Below, in pieces: positions 25,665-34,989 of a DNA stretch of 64,000 nucleotides. The translations under genes were made by a program, and so were the position numbers. This DNA is from an uncultured Tateyamaria sp. Its GTDB lineage: Bacteria; Pseudomonadota; Alphaproteobacteria; Rhodobacterales; Rhodobacteraceae. The stretch is from assembly GCA_947501275.1 (NCBI GenBank), contig CANMVD010000001.1:1240001-1304000 (forward strand), in the 5' to 3' direction. Below the pieces are notes generated by a model that was not told the origin of the DNA, made no database searches, and saw only the letters and a list, made by a program, of their open reading frames with translations. Each line of letters begins with the position of its first letter. Position 1 is the stretch's first letter.

Positions 25665-28193
25665 TTATTCGCGCGCCCGCAGCACGTGGGCAGGGCGGGC
25701 GGCCAGCGGTGCCCATGCAAAGGCCAATCCGGCCAGCAATGTGGCAACCACGCCTCCGATGATAATCGCCAACGCAGAAGACCAGATAACGCTGAACTCC
25801 GTTTCCATGATGAACGTGGACACAGCCCATCCGCCTGCGATCCCGGCAGCCAGGGCAACCAGCCCTGCGCCAAGCCCCAGAAGGGCGGCGCGGGTAGCAA
25901 AGCTGATCAGGATGCGTTGGCGCGTGGCGCCCAGCGTCTTGAGCACGGCGGCCTCGTAGGTGCGCGCGCCTGTTCCGGCAGCAGCAGCACCGATCAACAC
26001 GAGGAACCCGGTCAGCAAGGTCGCTGCGGCCCCATAGGACGTTGCTGCGGCCAACCCGGCCAGCACGTCGGCCACGCGGTCAATGGCGTCCCTGACCCGG
26101 ATTGCCGTGACGTTTGGGTAGGCCCCGGCGATGTCACGCAGGATTTGCGTCTCAGCACTTTCGTCGGCGTAGACCGTCGAAATGAAGCTGTGTGGCGCGC
26201 CCTGCAACGCGGCGGGGTTCATCGACAGGATGAACCCGATTCCGGCCGTGGAAAAGTCGACCTCACGGAAGGATGTGATCGTGCCTGTAATATCGCGCCC
26301 GAGAATGTTGATCGTCATCTCGTCTCCGAGCGACAGGCCCATTTCTTCGGCTTCTTCGGCTGCAAAGCTGATTTGAGGCGGCCCTGAATAGTCGGGGTCC
26401 CACCACGTGCCAGCGGTGATCCGGGTGTTTTCGCTGGGCCGTTCGGAATAGGTCACACCGCGATCCCCACGCAGCACCCAGTGGTTGCCCGCGACCTCCT
26501 TGGCGGGCTGTCCATTGATCTGTGTGATCACGCCGCGCAGCATCGGGGCGCTTTGGATGCGGGTCACTGCGGCGTCGTTTTCCAGTCGCTCGGTGTAGCC
26601 TTCCATCTGATCTTTTTGCAGATCCACGAAGAAATAGCTGGGCGCAACGTCTGGCAGATTACCGGAGATCGCCTGGCGCAGGTTGCCGTCGATTTGCCCG
26701 ACAGCGGCCAGAACCGACAGACCAAGGCCCAGAGACAGCACAACCGATGCCGCCCCTTCACGTGTGCCGGAGATCGCGCCAAGCGCCCAGCGAAGGGCAG
26801 GCCGCCCTTTTGCCCGTGGTGCAGCGCGGCGCGACAACCAGCGGATCGCGATGGCCGCAAGCGCAAGCAGCGCGAGCGCAAAGGCGATGCCGCCTGATGT
26901 CCACAGCGTAAGCCACCATGTGCCCGAAAACACAGCAGCCAGCCCGATCAAGGCGACAAGCCCTAGCCCGATGGCGAAAAGGTAGCGCGGCGCGGGCAGG
27001 AGCCGGGACGTACCAAGCGCATCCCGGAACAGTGTCGCGGCCCGCACGTCTTCGGCCCGCGCCAGCGGCCAGAGTGTAAAGACAAAGGCGGTGAGCAACC
27101 CATAGATTGCGGCCTCGGCCAATGGCGCGGGAAACAGCGTGAAGCTGGCCGGGATCGGCAGACGTGCCTCGATCAGCGGGGCCAGCAGCAACGGCGCAAG
27201 CCCGCCCAAAATCACCCCGATGGTGATGCCCAGCAAGGACAATGCCCCGATCTGGATAAAGTAGGTCTGGAAAATGGTTTTCCGCTCGGCCCCGAGCGTG
27301 CGCAGCGTGGCAATAACAGATGTTTTGTCAGCCAGATAGGCGCGCACGGCGGCTGACACGCCCACGCCTCCCACTGCCAGTCCAGACAGGCCCACAAGGA
27401 CAAGAAACGCCCCAAGCCGTTCCACAAATCGCGCCACGCCCGGTGCGCCGTTGCGCGCATCAGTCCAGCGCATGCCAGCGGCTTCGAACTGGTCCTTGGC
27501 CTGCGTTTCCAGCGCAGGCAGGCTGACGCCCTCGGGTAGATCCAGACGGTATTTTGAGTTGAAAAGTGTGCCCGGTGCCAGCAGTTGTGCGTTCTCAAGG
27601 CTGGTGGTCAGCACGATGGTGCGCGGCCCCAGAGCGAACCCCGCCGCTGCGCTGTCGGGTTCGCGCATCAGTGTGGCCATCAGGATGAAGTCCTGTGTGC
27701 CCAGCCGAAAACGATCACCAGTTTTCAGGCCAAGACGATCGATCAGCGCACGTTCCATTACGGCACCCGGCAGCCCCTCGCGCCCGTCAAGGGCGTCCGC
27801 GAGGGGCATATCGGGGGCCAGCACCACATTGCCGACAAGAGGATAGGCCGCATCAACAGCCTTGATCTGTGTCAGACCGCGTTCGGGGCCGCTTGGACCA
27901 TCCACCACAGCCATGGACCGGAAGTCTGCGATTTCCGAAACGCGGGTCGCGGTGTCGTCCATCCACTTGCGTTCTGCCGGGTCGGCAAAGCGGTACGTGA
28001 AATCGAGTTCGGCGTCCCCGCCCAGCAGCGCCGCCCCTTCGCGCTCCAACCCCGCTTCGATGGCCGAGCGGACAGAACCCACAGCAGCAATGGCGGCAAC
28101 ACCAAGGGCCAGACAGGCCAGAAAGATGCGAAAGCCACTGAGCCCCCCGCGCAATTCCCGCCGTGCAAAGCGAGCAGAGACAGCAAGGCTCAT
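25665..28193 (-). CDS. ybbP: ABC transporter permease, YbbP/FtsX type
   Basis: Large inner-membrane protein (842 residues) with one N-terminal span, two four-helix FtsX-type bundles (about residues 250-400 and 720-835) and two extra membrane segments in the middle, the ten-span layout of YbbP. It pairs with the ATPase directly upstream (ATGA overlap). Such complexes move lipophilic or envelope substrates; the exact cargo of YbbAP is not established. The arrangement with divergent tesA matches the conserved ybbP-ybbA/tesA locus. Confidence 0.92.
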   Translation of the reverse strand: MSLAVSARFARRELRGGLSGFRIFLACLALGVAAIAAVGSVRSAIEAGLEREGAALLGGDAELDFTYRFADPAERKWMDDTATRVSEIADFRSMAVVDGPSGPERGLTQIKAVDAAYPLVGNVVLAPDMPLADALDGREGLPGAVMERALIDRLGLKTGDRFRLGTQDFILMATLMREPDSAAAGFALGPRTIVLTTSLENAQLLAPGTLFNSKYRLDLPEGVSLPALETQAKDQFEAAGMRWTDARNGAPGVARFVERLGAFLVLVGLSGLAVGGVGVSAAVRAYLADKTSVIATLRTLGAERKTIFQTYFIQIGALSLLGITIGVILGGLAPLLLAPLIEARLPIPASFTLFPAPLAEAAIYGLLTAFVFTLWPLARAEDVRAATLFRDALGTSRLLPAPRYLFAIGLGLVALIGLAAVFSGTWWLTLWTSGGIAFALALLALAAIAIRWLSRRAAPRAKGRPALRWALGAISGTREGAASVVLSLGLGLSVLAAVGQIDGNLRQAISGNLPDVAPSYFFVDLQKDQMEGYTERLENDAAVTRIQSAPMLRGVITQINGQPAKEVAGNHWVLRGDRGVTYSERPSENTRITAGTWWDPDYSGPPQISFAAEEAEEMGLSLGDEMTINILGRDITGTITSFREVDFSTAGIGFILSMNPAALQGAPHSFISTVYADESAETQILRDIAGAYPNVTAIRVRDAIDRVADVLAGLAAATSYGAAATLLTGFLVLIGAAAAGTGARTYEAAVLKTLGATRQRILISFATRAALLGLGAGLVALAAGIAGGWAVSTFIMETEFSVIWSSALAIIIGGVVATLLAGLAFAWAPLAARPAHVLRARE

Positions 28194-28885
28194 TCGGCGG
28201 CCTGATCTGCAGTTGCAGAAGCGATTTGACCATCGGCCAGCCGGATGACCCGGTCGCAGCGTGCGGCAAGATCCGGGGCGTGCGTCACGAGTACCAAGGT
28301 CGCGCCATGGCGATCCCGCAGTTCAAAAAGCAGATCCATGATCGCGGTGCCATTGGCCCCGTCCAGATTGCCGGTGGGTTCGTCCGCCAGCAGAATATCA
28401 GGACGGGTGACAAGAGCGCGCGCAAGGGCCACGCGTTGCTGTTCGCCCCCCGACATCTGGCTGGGATAGTGGCCTGAACGGTGGGCAAGGCCGACGGCAT
28501 CCAGTTCCGCTTCGGCCCGCGCGAACGCATCACGCACCCCGGCGAGTTCCAGCGGAGTGGCCACATTTTCAAGCGCCGTCATAGTGGGGATCAGATGAAA
28601 GCTCTGAAAGACGACGCCCATATGGGCGCGGCGAAACCGCGCCAGCGCGTCTTCATTCATGGCGGTAAGATCCTGACCCAAGGCCGTCACATTGCCGCCC
28701 GTGGCGCGCTCCAGCCCGCCCATGATCATCAGGAGCGATGACTTGCCGGAACCAGACGGCCCAACCAACCCGACGGTCTCTCCCCGTGAGATGGTCAGCG
28801 AGATGTCGTGCAGGATATCCACGCGCCCGGCATTGCCATCAAGGCTGAGCGCCGTATTTTCTAGGGTCAGGACTGGATCGGACAT
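28190..28885 (-). CDS. ybbA: ABC transporter ATP-binding protein YbbA
   Basis: ATPase partner of YbbP, 231 residues. It has Walker [10 protein letters not shown] (about residue 43), signature [15 protein letters not shown] (about 145) and Walker [17 protein letters not shown] (about 168), typical of the LolD/MacB-like subfamily. It starts 52 bases from the divergent tesA, so the two probably share a promoter region. Confidence 0.94.
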   Translation of the reverse strand: MSDPVLTLENTALSLDGNAGRVDILHDISLTISRGETVGLVGPSGSGKSSLLMIMGGLERATGGNVTALGQDLTAMNEDALARFRRAHMGVVFQSFHLIPTMTALENVATPLELAGVRDAFARAEAELDAVGLAHRSGHYPSQMSGGEQQRVALARALVTRPDILLADEPTGNLDGANGTAIMDLLFELRDRHGATLVLVTHAPDLAARCDRVIRLADGQIASATADQAAE

Positions 28886-28937
28886 GCCGCGGTGCCTTTA
28901 TGATAGGTGTCGTGGTTGATATGGAGGTTGTTGCGGC

Positions 28938-29567
28938 ATGGGCAAGGTGGTGTGCGGGATTGTCTTGGTTTTCTGGGCATCGCTGTTGCGTGCCGAAGAG
29001 GTTGTGATTGCCGCCTTGGGCGACAGTCTGACCCAAGGCTATGGCCTTGAACAGCCGCTGGGTTTTGTGCCGCAACTTGAGGCGTGGGTGACCGAACAGG
29101 GGCGCGATGTGCGTGTGATCAACGCGGGCGTGTCGGGCGATACGACGGCTGGTGGGCTGTCGCGGATTGGCTGGACGCTGACACCGGATGTGGATGCGCT
29201 GATCGTGGCACTTGGCGGAAACGACTTATTGCGCGGCATCGATCCAGAAGTGACGCTGGCCAATCTGGACGGCATCATGGCGGCGGCCCGAGACGCAGAC
29301 GTGCCTGTGTTGCTGATCGGGATGGAAGCCCCCGGCAACTATGGGCCGGAATACAAGGCTGCCTTCGACGCGATCTATCCTGACCTGTCCATGCAATACG
29401 ATGCGATCTATGCGGAGAGCTTTTTTCTGGGGTTGGAAGGCGAGACGCCGGCAGATGTGATCGGGTTCATGCAGGCGGATGGAATCCATCCTAACCCTGC
29501 TGGCGTTTTGGCAATCACGGAAGGGTTAGGACCTTTTGTTCTGGATCTGATTGACCGGGTGCAGTGA
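28938..29567 (+). CDS. tesA: Arylesterase / multifunctional acyl-CoA thioesterase I, GDSL type
   Basis: Periplasmic SGNH esterase, 209 residues, with a short signal peptide (residues 1-19, ending FWASLLRA). All four SGNH blocks are present: ALGDSLTQGYG (Ser), NAGVSGDTTAGG (Gly), ALGGNDLLRG (Asn) and DGIHPN (Asp-His). The divergent position beside ybbA-ybbP is conserved widely in proteobacteria. The SRAP gene begins two bases after its stop. Confidence 0.94.
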   Translation: MGKVVCGIVLVFWASLLRAEEVVIAALGDSLTQGYGLEQPLGFVPQLEAWVTEQGRDVRVINAGVSGDTTAGGLSRIGWTLTPDVDALIVALGGNDLLRGIDPEVTLANLDGIMAAARDADVPVLLIGMEAPGNYGPEYKAAFDAIYPDLSMQYDAIYAESFFLGLEGETPADVIGFMQADGIHPNPAGVLAITEGLGPFVLDLIDRVQ

Positions 29568-29568
29568 G

Positions 29569-30183
29569 ATGCCGGGCCGCTTTTTTCAAACGCGCCCTTT
29601 GTCTGAAGTGGCCGCCGCGTTTGGGGTCGGGTCAGACGCAGTTGGCAGTGAACCGCCTCGCCATAATATCGCACCGGGTCAGGAGATCGTCGTGTTTGAT
29701 GGCGCATTGCGCCACATGAGGTGGGGCATTGTGCCTGTGGGACGCGTCAACGCGCGCGGGCGCCCTGTGATGGAGCAGATTATCAATGCTCGCTCAGAGA
29801 CTGTTTTTGACAAATCGGCTTTTGATGGCGTGGGGCGTGCCATAATCCCTGTCGAGGGCTGGTACGAGTGGACCGGCGAAAAGCGACGTAAGACAGCGTG
29901 GCGGATTGCGTCCAAGGGGGGCGGTTTGTTGTACTTTGCCGCTATAACCGATGTTTGGACCGCGCCGGGCGGTCTTGAGGTGCCGCAGGTGGCGGCTGTA
30001 ACATGTCCACCCAACGCGGATGTGGAGCCGATCCACCACCGGATGGGCGTGTTGTTGAACCAAGAAGATGTATCGACGTGGATGGGTGAAGATATCGAGG
30101 CGGCAAGAGCGCTGATGAAGCCTTGGCCTGCCGGACGGTTGTCTATCGAGGAAGCGCAAGACGTAGACTGGGCCGCGCCTTAA
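29569..30183 (+). CDS. SRAP-domain protein lacking the catalytic Cys2
   Basis: Member of the SRAP (YedK/HMCES) family, which protects abasic sites in single-stranded DNA through a cross-link made by Cys2. The 204-residue protein keeps the family frame: NIAPGQ, MRWGIVP, INARSET, GWYEWTG (catalytic Glu) and IHHRMGVLL (catalytic His). However it begins MPGRFFQ where the family normally has MCGRF, so the cross-linking cysteine is replaced by proline. No alternative start restores it. It may be a non-covalent DNA binder, a lyase-only form, or inactive. Confidence 0.88.
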   Translation: MPGRFFQTRPLSEVAAAFGVGSDAVGSEPPRHNIAPGQEIVVFDGALRHMRWGIVPVGRVNARGRPVMEQIINARSETVFDKSAFDGVGRAIIPVEGWYEWTGEKRRKTAWRIASKGGGLLYFAAITDVWTAPGGLEVPQVAAVTCPPNADVEPIHHRMGVLLNQEDVSTWMGEDIEAARALMKPWPAGRLSIEEAQDVDWAAP

Positions 30184-30360
30184 TCCAAAGGCCGCTTGCG
30201 CGACACTATTCCTGAGGGCTGCGCCCGGTGCGTTTCTCAATTGGCCACTCTTACCTCGGGCGTTGCTGACGATTGTTGTACCATTGGGATATTTGCACGG
30301 GACACAGTTCATCTCTGTTCCCAAAAAATTCCCGCCGGAGGCAACCGACCTTACAAATGA

Positions 30361-30392
30361 AAACAGGCGGCACACCGTACGTGCGCCGCCTG
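30361..30392 (-). terminator. Rho-independent terminator of the cold shock gene
   Basis: On the minus strand CAGGCGGC pairs with GCCGCCTG around an inner GC-rich loop and is followed by TTTTC. It lies 25 bases beyond the cold shock gene stop. Confidence 0.8.
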
Positions 30393-30416
30393 CAAAATGA
30401 GTTGGTTTGCCTGACG

Positions 30417-30623
30417 TCAGGCGAGTGCGATGTTCACCGCGCTCTCGCGGCCATCGCGGCTGGCTTCGAGATCGTAAGTCACCTTCTGGTTGTCTGCGAG
30501 ACCCGTAAGGCCGGACCGCTCAACCGCTGAGATGTGCACGAAAACGTCTTTGCCGCCCTCGTCGGGTGCAATAAAGCCATAGCCCTTTGTCGTGTTGAAC
30601 CATTTGACGGTGCCGTTGGCCAT
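30417..30623 (-). CDS. CspA-family cold shock protein
   Basis: Small RNA chaperone of 68 residues with the OB fold. RNP1 (KGYGFIAP) and RNP2 (VFVHIS) are intact, so single-stranded nucleic acid binding is expected. GGAGTAACGACG precedes the ATG. It is a single-gene transcript bounded by a terminator, with a plausible long 5' leader. Which paralogue it is, and whether it is cold-induced, cannot be told. Confidence 0.95.
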   Translation of the reverse strand: MANGTVKWFNTTKGYGFIAPDEGGKDVFVHISAVERSGLTGLADNQKVTYDLEASRDGRESAVNIALA

Positions 30624-30736
30624 CGTCGTTACTCCTTAACTTTGCTGCCCGCGGCATGCGACAGCCTGGCGTTGTCATGTGATCGAGTGACTGAGCCGAA
30701 TGGAGCAGATGGTCGATAGATGAGGTAGCACGTTGA

Positions 30737-30764
30737 GATATGGCACCGTCCCAACGCATTGCAA
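30737..30764 (-). promoter_or_regulatory. Candidate promoter of the cold shock gene
   Basis: TTGCAA (30759-30764) and CATATC (30737-30742) on the minus strand are spaced by 16 bases and would give a leader of about 105 nucleotides, a length usual for cold shock mRNAs. This is a pattern match only. Confidence 0.35.
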
Positions 30765-30844
30765 GTTTTTCCCGCCTAAGATGAGTAATGTGGCGGTGTG
30801 CTGCTTCTTTAGGCGACAATTCAGATCCTACATTCGGGTGAATT

Positions 30845-30860
30845 TTTACCAGTTGATAAA
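30845..30860. promoter_or_regulatory. Candidate second RutR box upstream of preT
   Basis: TTTACCAGTTGATAAA matches the RutR palindrome (TTGACCA-N2-TGGTCAA) at all but three positions and lies 54 bases before the preT start. The perfect copy occurs at 34944. Confidence 0.55.
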
Positions 30861-30913
30861 ATATATGACCTGTGAGAGCGTTTACACGACAGATGTGTTG
30901 CGACGGAGATGAT

Positions 30914-32242
30914 ATGGCGCATTCTTCTTTCACGGCCGGGATTGTAGCGGGGCGATTGGACGCTTCCGCCTACGACGCGAACTTTTCGGACCTGCATCCG
31001 GCGATGGATGACCATACTGCGTTGGTCGCGGCGGACCGCTGTTACTTTTGCCATGATGCGCCCTGCATTACGGCCTGCCCGACAGATATCGATATCCCAT
31101 TGTTCATTCGCCAGATCGCGACGGGCACACCGGATGCCGCAGCCAAGACCATTTTGACGCAGAACATCATGGGGGGCATGTGCGCACGCGTATGCCCGAC
31201 CGAGACTTTGTGCGAAGAGGCGTGCGTGCGCGAAGCCGCGGAAGGCAAGCCTGTGTTGATCGGCCAGTTGCAACGCTATGCAACGGATCATTTGCAGGGT
31301 CAGGGCGTGCATCCTTTTGAGCGTGCCGCAGCAACAGGCAAAAAGATTGCTGTTGTGGGTGCCGGCCCCGCTGGGCTGTCCTGTGCTCATCGTCTGGCCA
31401 TGTTGGGACATGATGTTGAAGTTCTAGATGCGCGCGCCCGACCTGGTGGTTTGAACGAATACGGCATTGCCGCTTACAAAACCCCCGAAGGTTTTGCGCA
31501 AGCCGAGGTGGATTGGCTGCTGCAAATCGGCGGGATCGCCCTGCACCATGACAAGGCGCTTGGCCGGGATGTGAGTCTGGCCAAGTTGCAGGCGGAATAT
31601 GACGCGGTGTTTCTCGGCATGGGCCTAGGCGGTGTGAACGGTTTGTCCGTTGAAGGCGGCGACAAGTCAGGCGTTCTGGACGCTGTAGATTTCATCGCGG
31701 ATTTGCGTCAAGCCAGCGACGTGGCAGCGCTGCCTGTGGGGCGTGACGTGGTTGTGATTGGCGGTGGCATGACGGCTGTCGATGCTGCCTTGCAGGCCAA
31801 GCTGCTTGGGGCATTGAATGTGACCCTTGCCTATCGCCGGGGGCGAGACCGCATGAATGCAAGCGTGTTCGAACAGGATCTCGCAGCGTCTCACGGCGTG
31901 CGTATCATGACCCATGTCGTGCCGGTTGCCGTGCACGGGAACGGGTCGGTCACGGAGATCGAGTTTGAGTACGTGAATGCCGATATGAGTGGCACAGGCG
32001 AAAGCGTTCGCGTTCCGGCAGATCAGGTATTGCGCGCTATTGGCCAGACGCTTGAAGGCGATGGCCTACCGGATTTGAGCGGTGGCAAGATTGCGGTCAA
32101 TGGTGCCGGGCGTACATCGGTTGATGGCGTCTGGGCCGGGGGCGATTGCGCTTCCGGGGGGGATGATCTGACGGTGACAGCGGTCGCTGAGGGCCGTGAT
32201 GCGGCAATGGATATGCATAGTGTTTTGATGGGTGCGGCCTAA
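30914..32242 (+). CDS. preT: NAD-dependent dihydropyrimidine dehydrogenase subunit PreT
   Basis: Electron-input subunit of dihydropyrimidine dehydrogenase, which reduces uracil and thymine to the dihydro forms. The 442-residue protein has an N-terminal cysteine-rich region (CHDAPCITACPTDIDI and CARVCPTETLCEEAC) for iron-sulfur clusters, an FAD motif VVGAGPAGLSCAH near residue 145 and an NAD(P) motif VIGGGMTAVDAA near 285. I chose the ATG at 30914 with GGAGATGAT upstream. preA follows 25 bases later. Confidence 0.95.
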   Translation: MAHSSFTAGIVAGRLDASAYDANFSDLHPAMDDHTALVAADRCYFCHDAPCITACPTDIDIPLFIRQIATGTPDAAAKTILTQNIMGGMCARVCPTETLCEEACVREAAEGKPVLIGQLQRYATDHLQGQGVHPFERAAATGKKIAVVGAGPAGLSCAHRLAMLGHDVEVLDARARPGGLNEYGIAAYKTPEGFAQAEVDWLLQIGGIALHHDKALGRDVSLAKLQAEYDAVFLGMGLGGVNGLSVEGGDKSGVLDAVDFIADLRQASDVAALPVGRDVVVIGGGMTAVDAALQAKLLGALNVTLAYRRGRDRMNASVFEQDLAASHGVRIMTHVVPVAVHGNGSVTEIEFEYVNADMSGTGESVRVPADQVLRAIGQTLEGDGLPDLSGGKIAVNGAGRTSVDGVWAGGDCASGGDDLTVTAVAEGRDAAMDMHSVLMGAA

Positions 32243-32267
32243 GCGCTGCTGCACGGGAGGATGGCAA

Positions 32268-33575
32268 ATGGCTGATCTGACAAGTGACTTTCTGGGCATC
32301 AAAAGCCCAAATCCGTTCTGGCTGGCCTCTGCGCCACCCACAGACAAGGAATACAATGTACGCCGCGCCTTCGAGGCTGGCTGGGGCGGCGTGGTCTGGA
32401 AAACGCTGGGCGAGGAAGGCCCGCCCGTCGTCAACGTGAACGGGCCCCGCTACGGTGCCATTTACGGGGCGGATCGTCGGCTGTTGGGGCTTAACAACAT
32501 CGAGTTGATCACTGATCGAGACCTTTATACCAATCTTGAAGAGATCAAGCGGGTCAAAGCCGACTATCCGGATCGCGCCTTGATCGTGTCCATCATGGTC
32601 CCTTGTGAAGAGGAAAGCTGGAAGGCCATTTTGCCCTTGGTTGAGGAGACTGGCGCGGACGGGATCGAGCTGAACTTTGGCTGCCCCCACGGGATGAGCG
32701 AGCGCGGCATGGGTGCAGCGGTCGGGCAGGTCCCCGAATATATCGAGATGGTGACGCGGTGGTGTAAGCAGTATTACTCAAAACCGGTCATTGTGAAACT
32801 GACCCCGAACATCACCGACATTCGCAAACCAGCGGCGGCGGCCAAGGCGGGTGGCGCGGATGCGGTGAGCCTGATCAACACGATCAATTCGATTACATCC
32901 GTCAACCTCGACAGCATGTCGCCGGAGCCATCCATTGACGGGCGCGGCTCGCATGGGGGCTATTGCGGCCCTGCGGTTAAACCCATTGCCATGTCGATGG
33001 TGTCCGAGATCGCGCGGGGGGCCGACACACGTGGCCTGCCCATTTCGGGTATTGGCGGTATCACCACGTGGCGTGATGCGGCAGAGTTCATCACGCTGGG
33101 CTGTGGCAATGTGCAGGTCTGCACGGCGGCCATGACCTATGGTTTCAAGGTTGTCCAAGAGATGATCAGCGGCTTGTCCGAGTGGATGGACGAAAAGGGC
33201 TACACCAGTATCGAGGACTTCAAAGGGGCGGCTGTGCCCAATGTCACGGACTGGCAGTACCTGAACCTCAATTACGTGGCCAAGGCCAAGATCAATCAGG
33301 ACCTGTGCATTTCATGCGGGCGTTGTTTTGCCGCCTGTGAGGACACATCGCATCAGGCGATTTCGATGTCAGAAGATCGTGTATTCGAAGTGATCGATGC
33401 GGAATGTGTGGCCTGTAACCTGTGTGTGAATGTGTGCCCTGTCGAGGCGTGCATCACGATGGAAGAGATGGCGGCGGGGGCGGTCGATCCACGGACCGGG
33501 CTGGAGGTTCAAGCACATCCGGCGGACTGGACCACGCACCCCAACAACCCGGCGGCGGTCAAAGCCGCCGAGTAG
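32268..33575 (+). CDS. preA: NAD-dependent dihydropyrimidine dehydrogenase subunit PreA
   Basis: Catalytic subunit carrying FMN and two [4Fe-4S] clusters. The 435-residue protein has the dihydroorotate dehydrogenase-type barrel (residues about 1-310) with the active-site loop NFGCPHGMSERGMG containing the catalytic Cys, and a C-terminal ferredoxin domain with CISCGRCFAAC and CVACNLCVNVCPVEAC. GGGAGG precedes the ATG at 32268. It forms the reductive pyrimidine pathway together with hydA and the carbamoylase further right. Confidence 0.96.
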   Translation: MADLTSDFLGIKSPNPFWLASAPPTDKEYNVRRAFEAGWGGVVWKTLGEEGPPVVNVNGPRYGAIYGADRRLLGLNNIELITDRDLYTNLEEIKRVKADYPDRALIVSIMVPCEEESWKAILPLVEETGADGIELNFGCPHGMSERGMGAAVGQVPEYIEMVTRWCKQYYSKPVIVKLTPNITDIRKPAAAAKAGGADAVSLINTINSITSVNLDSMSPEPSIDGRGSHGGYCGPAVKPIAMSMVSEIARGADTRGLPISGIGGITTWRDAAEFITLGCGNVQVCTAAMTYGFKVVQEMISGLSEWMDEKGYTSIEDFKGAAVPNVTDWQYLNLNYVAKAKINQDLCISCGRCFAACEDTSHQAISMSEDRVFEVIDAECVACNLCVNVCPVEACITMEEMAAGAVDPRTGLEVQAHPADWTTHPNNPAAVKAAE

Positions 33576-33596
33576 GATTTCTCGATTGTGGTATTC

Positions 33597-34100
33597 CTAG
33601 ACAGGAATACCGTCAGCGGATTCGGTTGACCCGACCTCGGCTTGTTCAGCCGCGGCCGCAGGTACCAATTGCTGTGCTTTGGCTGGCGCTGCGACCGCCT
33701 CAAGCAACATCTCGATGCGTTGCTGTTGCTGCGCCTCGAGGGCCTGTCGGCGGGCATTTGCCTCAATCGCGTCTGCGTCCAAAGGTTCAGCCGCCGCAGT
33801 GGTTTGCTCTCCGAGTTGCGCCTCGATAACGGATTGAGTTTGCGCCCCTGAAGGCGCTGTTTCACTTTGGCCTATCTTGGCAATCTGGGACTGCTGATCG
33901 GTTGGTTGGGTTGCCGATTCCGTTGTTGTTTCGCCGGTGCCGGTTGTGGCCGCCGGCGGGGCCGTATCGGAGGGCTCTGCCGTAGCAGGCGTTGGATTGG
34001 TGTCTTGTGTCTGGGAACTTTGTTCAGTGCCTTGTGATGTCGATGTGGACTGGCCCGTATTGTCAGACCCGGCGCCACCCAAAATTGGTAGCAGATTCAT
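33597..34100 (-). CDS. Low-complexity Thr/Gln/Ala-rich hypothetical protein
   Basis: A 167-residue product rich in Thr, Gln, Ser, Ala and Glu, with no membrane segment, no cysteine and no recognisable domain. It starts MNLLPILGG and is otherwise predicted disordered, with a short helical stretch (about residues 110-140, EANARRQALEAQQQQRIEM). It lies convergent to preA and upstream of nothing related. The absence of stops in a biased-composition frame alone would be weak evidence, but the start and length are consistent with a gene. Confidence 0.5.
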   Translation of the reverse strand: MNLLPILGGAGSDNTGQSTSTSQGTEQSSQTQDTNPTPATAEPSDTAPPAATTGTGETTTESATQPTDQQSQIAKIGQSETAPSGAQTQSVIEAQLGEQTTAAAEPLDADAIEANARRQALEAQQQQRIEMLLEAVAAPAKAQQLVPAAAAEQAEVGSTESADGIPV

Positions 34101-34213
34101 TGCATACTTACTCTCACCTCAGGCCCCCGCCGTCCTCGCTTTTTGCATGGGAAAATATGAACAAGCCCTTAACGACCCACAGACATCGTTCGCAAAGGTT
34201 AACGGAAGGTCGC

Positions 34214-34834
34214 TCAGGCGGAGCGCAGCAATTTTGTGAACAGATCCGTTAGAAAACTGTCAGCGCCGGGGGCTGGGGCGTCACTGTCCAGCAGGACACT
34301 GATCTGTACAGCAAAGTCAGCGTAGTGCTGGGTTGTGGCCCAGATCGAAAAGACCAGATGGGCCGGATCGACAGGGGCCAGTTTGCCAGCATCCATCCAC
34401 CCTTGGATCACCGCACATTTTTCGTCAAACAGTGGTTTTAGATCTCCTTGCAGATGTGGCAGCATCCGCGGCGCGCCTTGCAGGATTTCGTTGGCAAACA
34501 GGCGGCTTTCGCGCGGGAAATCCCGCGCCATTTCCAGTTTGCGCATCACATAGGCGAGGATTTCGTCAAGCGCCTCTCCGTCCGCATTCATTTCGATCAG
34601 CGGATCAAGCCAGGTCTCCATGGTCTGGCTGAGCAGGGTAACGTGAATTTCTTCCTTACCGGCGAAGTAGTACAGGATGTTGGGTTTGGACAGTCCCGCA
34701 GCTTCGGCAATCTGGTCCAGCGTGGCCCCGCGATACCCTTGGGCGGAAAACACATCAAGCGCGGCGTCCAGAATGCGGGAGCGGTTGCGCTGCTGGATGC
34801 GGCTGGGTTTTTTCGTGGTCTCGTCGGCGGTCAT
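34214..34834 (-). CDS. rutR: TetR-family regulator RutR
   Basis: Pyrimidine-responsive repressor. The 206-residue protein has the TetR helix-turn-helix at residues about 16-60 (GATLDQIAEAAGLSKPNILYYF) and a RutR-type ligand domain. I chose the ATG at 34834 (MTADETTKK). The perfect palindrome TTGACCA-AA-TGGTCAA lies 110 bases upstream, between this gene and the divergent carbamoylase gene, matching the E. coli RutR consensus, which strongly supports the name. It should repress the pyrimidine genes on both sides until uracil or thymine binds. Confidence 0.92.
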   Translation of the reverse strand: MTADETTKKPSRIQQRNRSRILDAALDVFSAQGYRGATLDQIAEAAGLSKPNILYYFAGKEEIHVTLLSQTMETWLDPLIEMNADGEALDEILAYVMRKLEMARDFPRESRLFANEILQGAPRMLPHLQGDLKPLFDEKCAVIQGWMDAGKLAPVDPAHLVFSIWATTQHYADFAVQISVLLDSDAPAPGADSFLTDLFTKLLRSA

Positions 34835-34943
34835 GGACCATCCTTTGCCGGAGTGATGCTGCAAGTCTAGGCAATGTGTGTCTGTCGGTGCAATCTTGTC
34901 CAAACCAGTTCTTGACAGAAATGCGCTGCATCGCAATCGTGTA

Positions 34944-34959
34944 TTGACCAAATGGTCAA
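34944..34959. promoter_or_regulatory. Perfect RutR operator
   Basis: TTGACCAAATGGTCAA is an exact palindrome and an exact match to the RutR consensus TTGACCA-N2-TGGTCAA. It sits 30 bases before the carbamoylase start and in the divergent promoter region of rutR. Confidence 0.92.
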
Positions 34960-34989
34960 AAGTTTTGACGCGCGGCACGGGGGAACATC

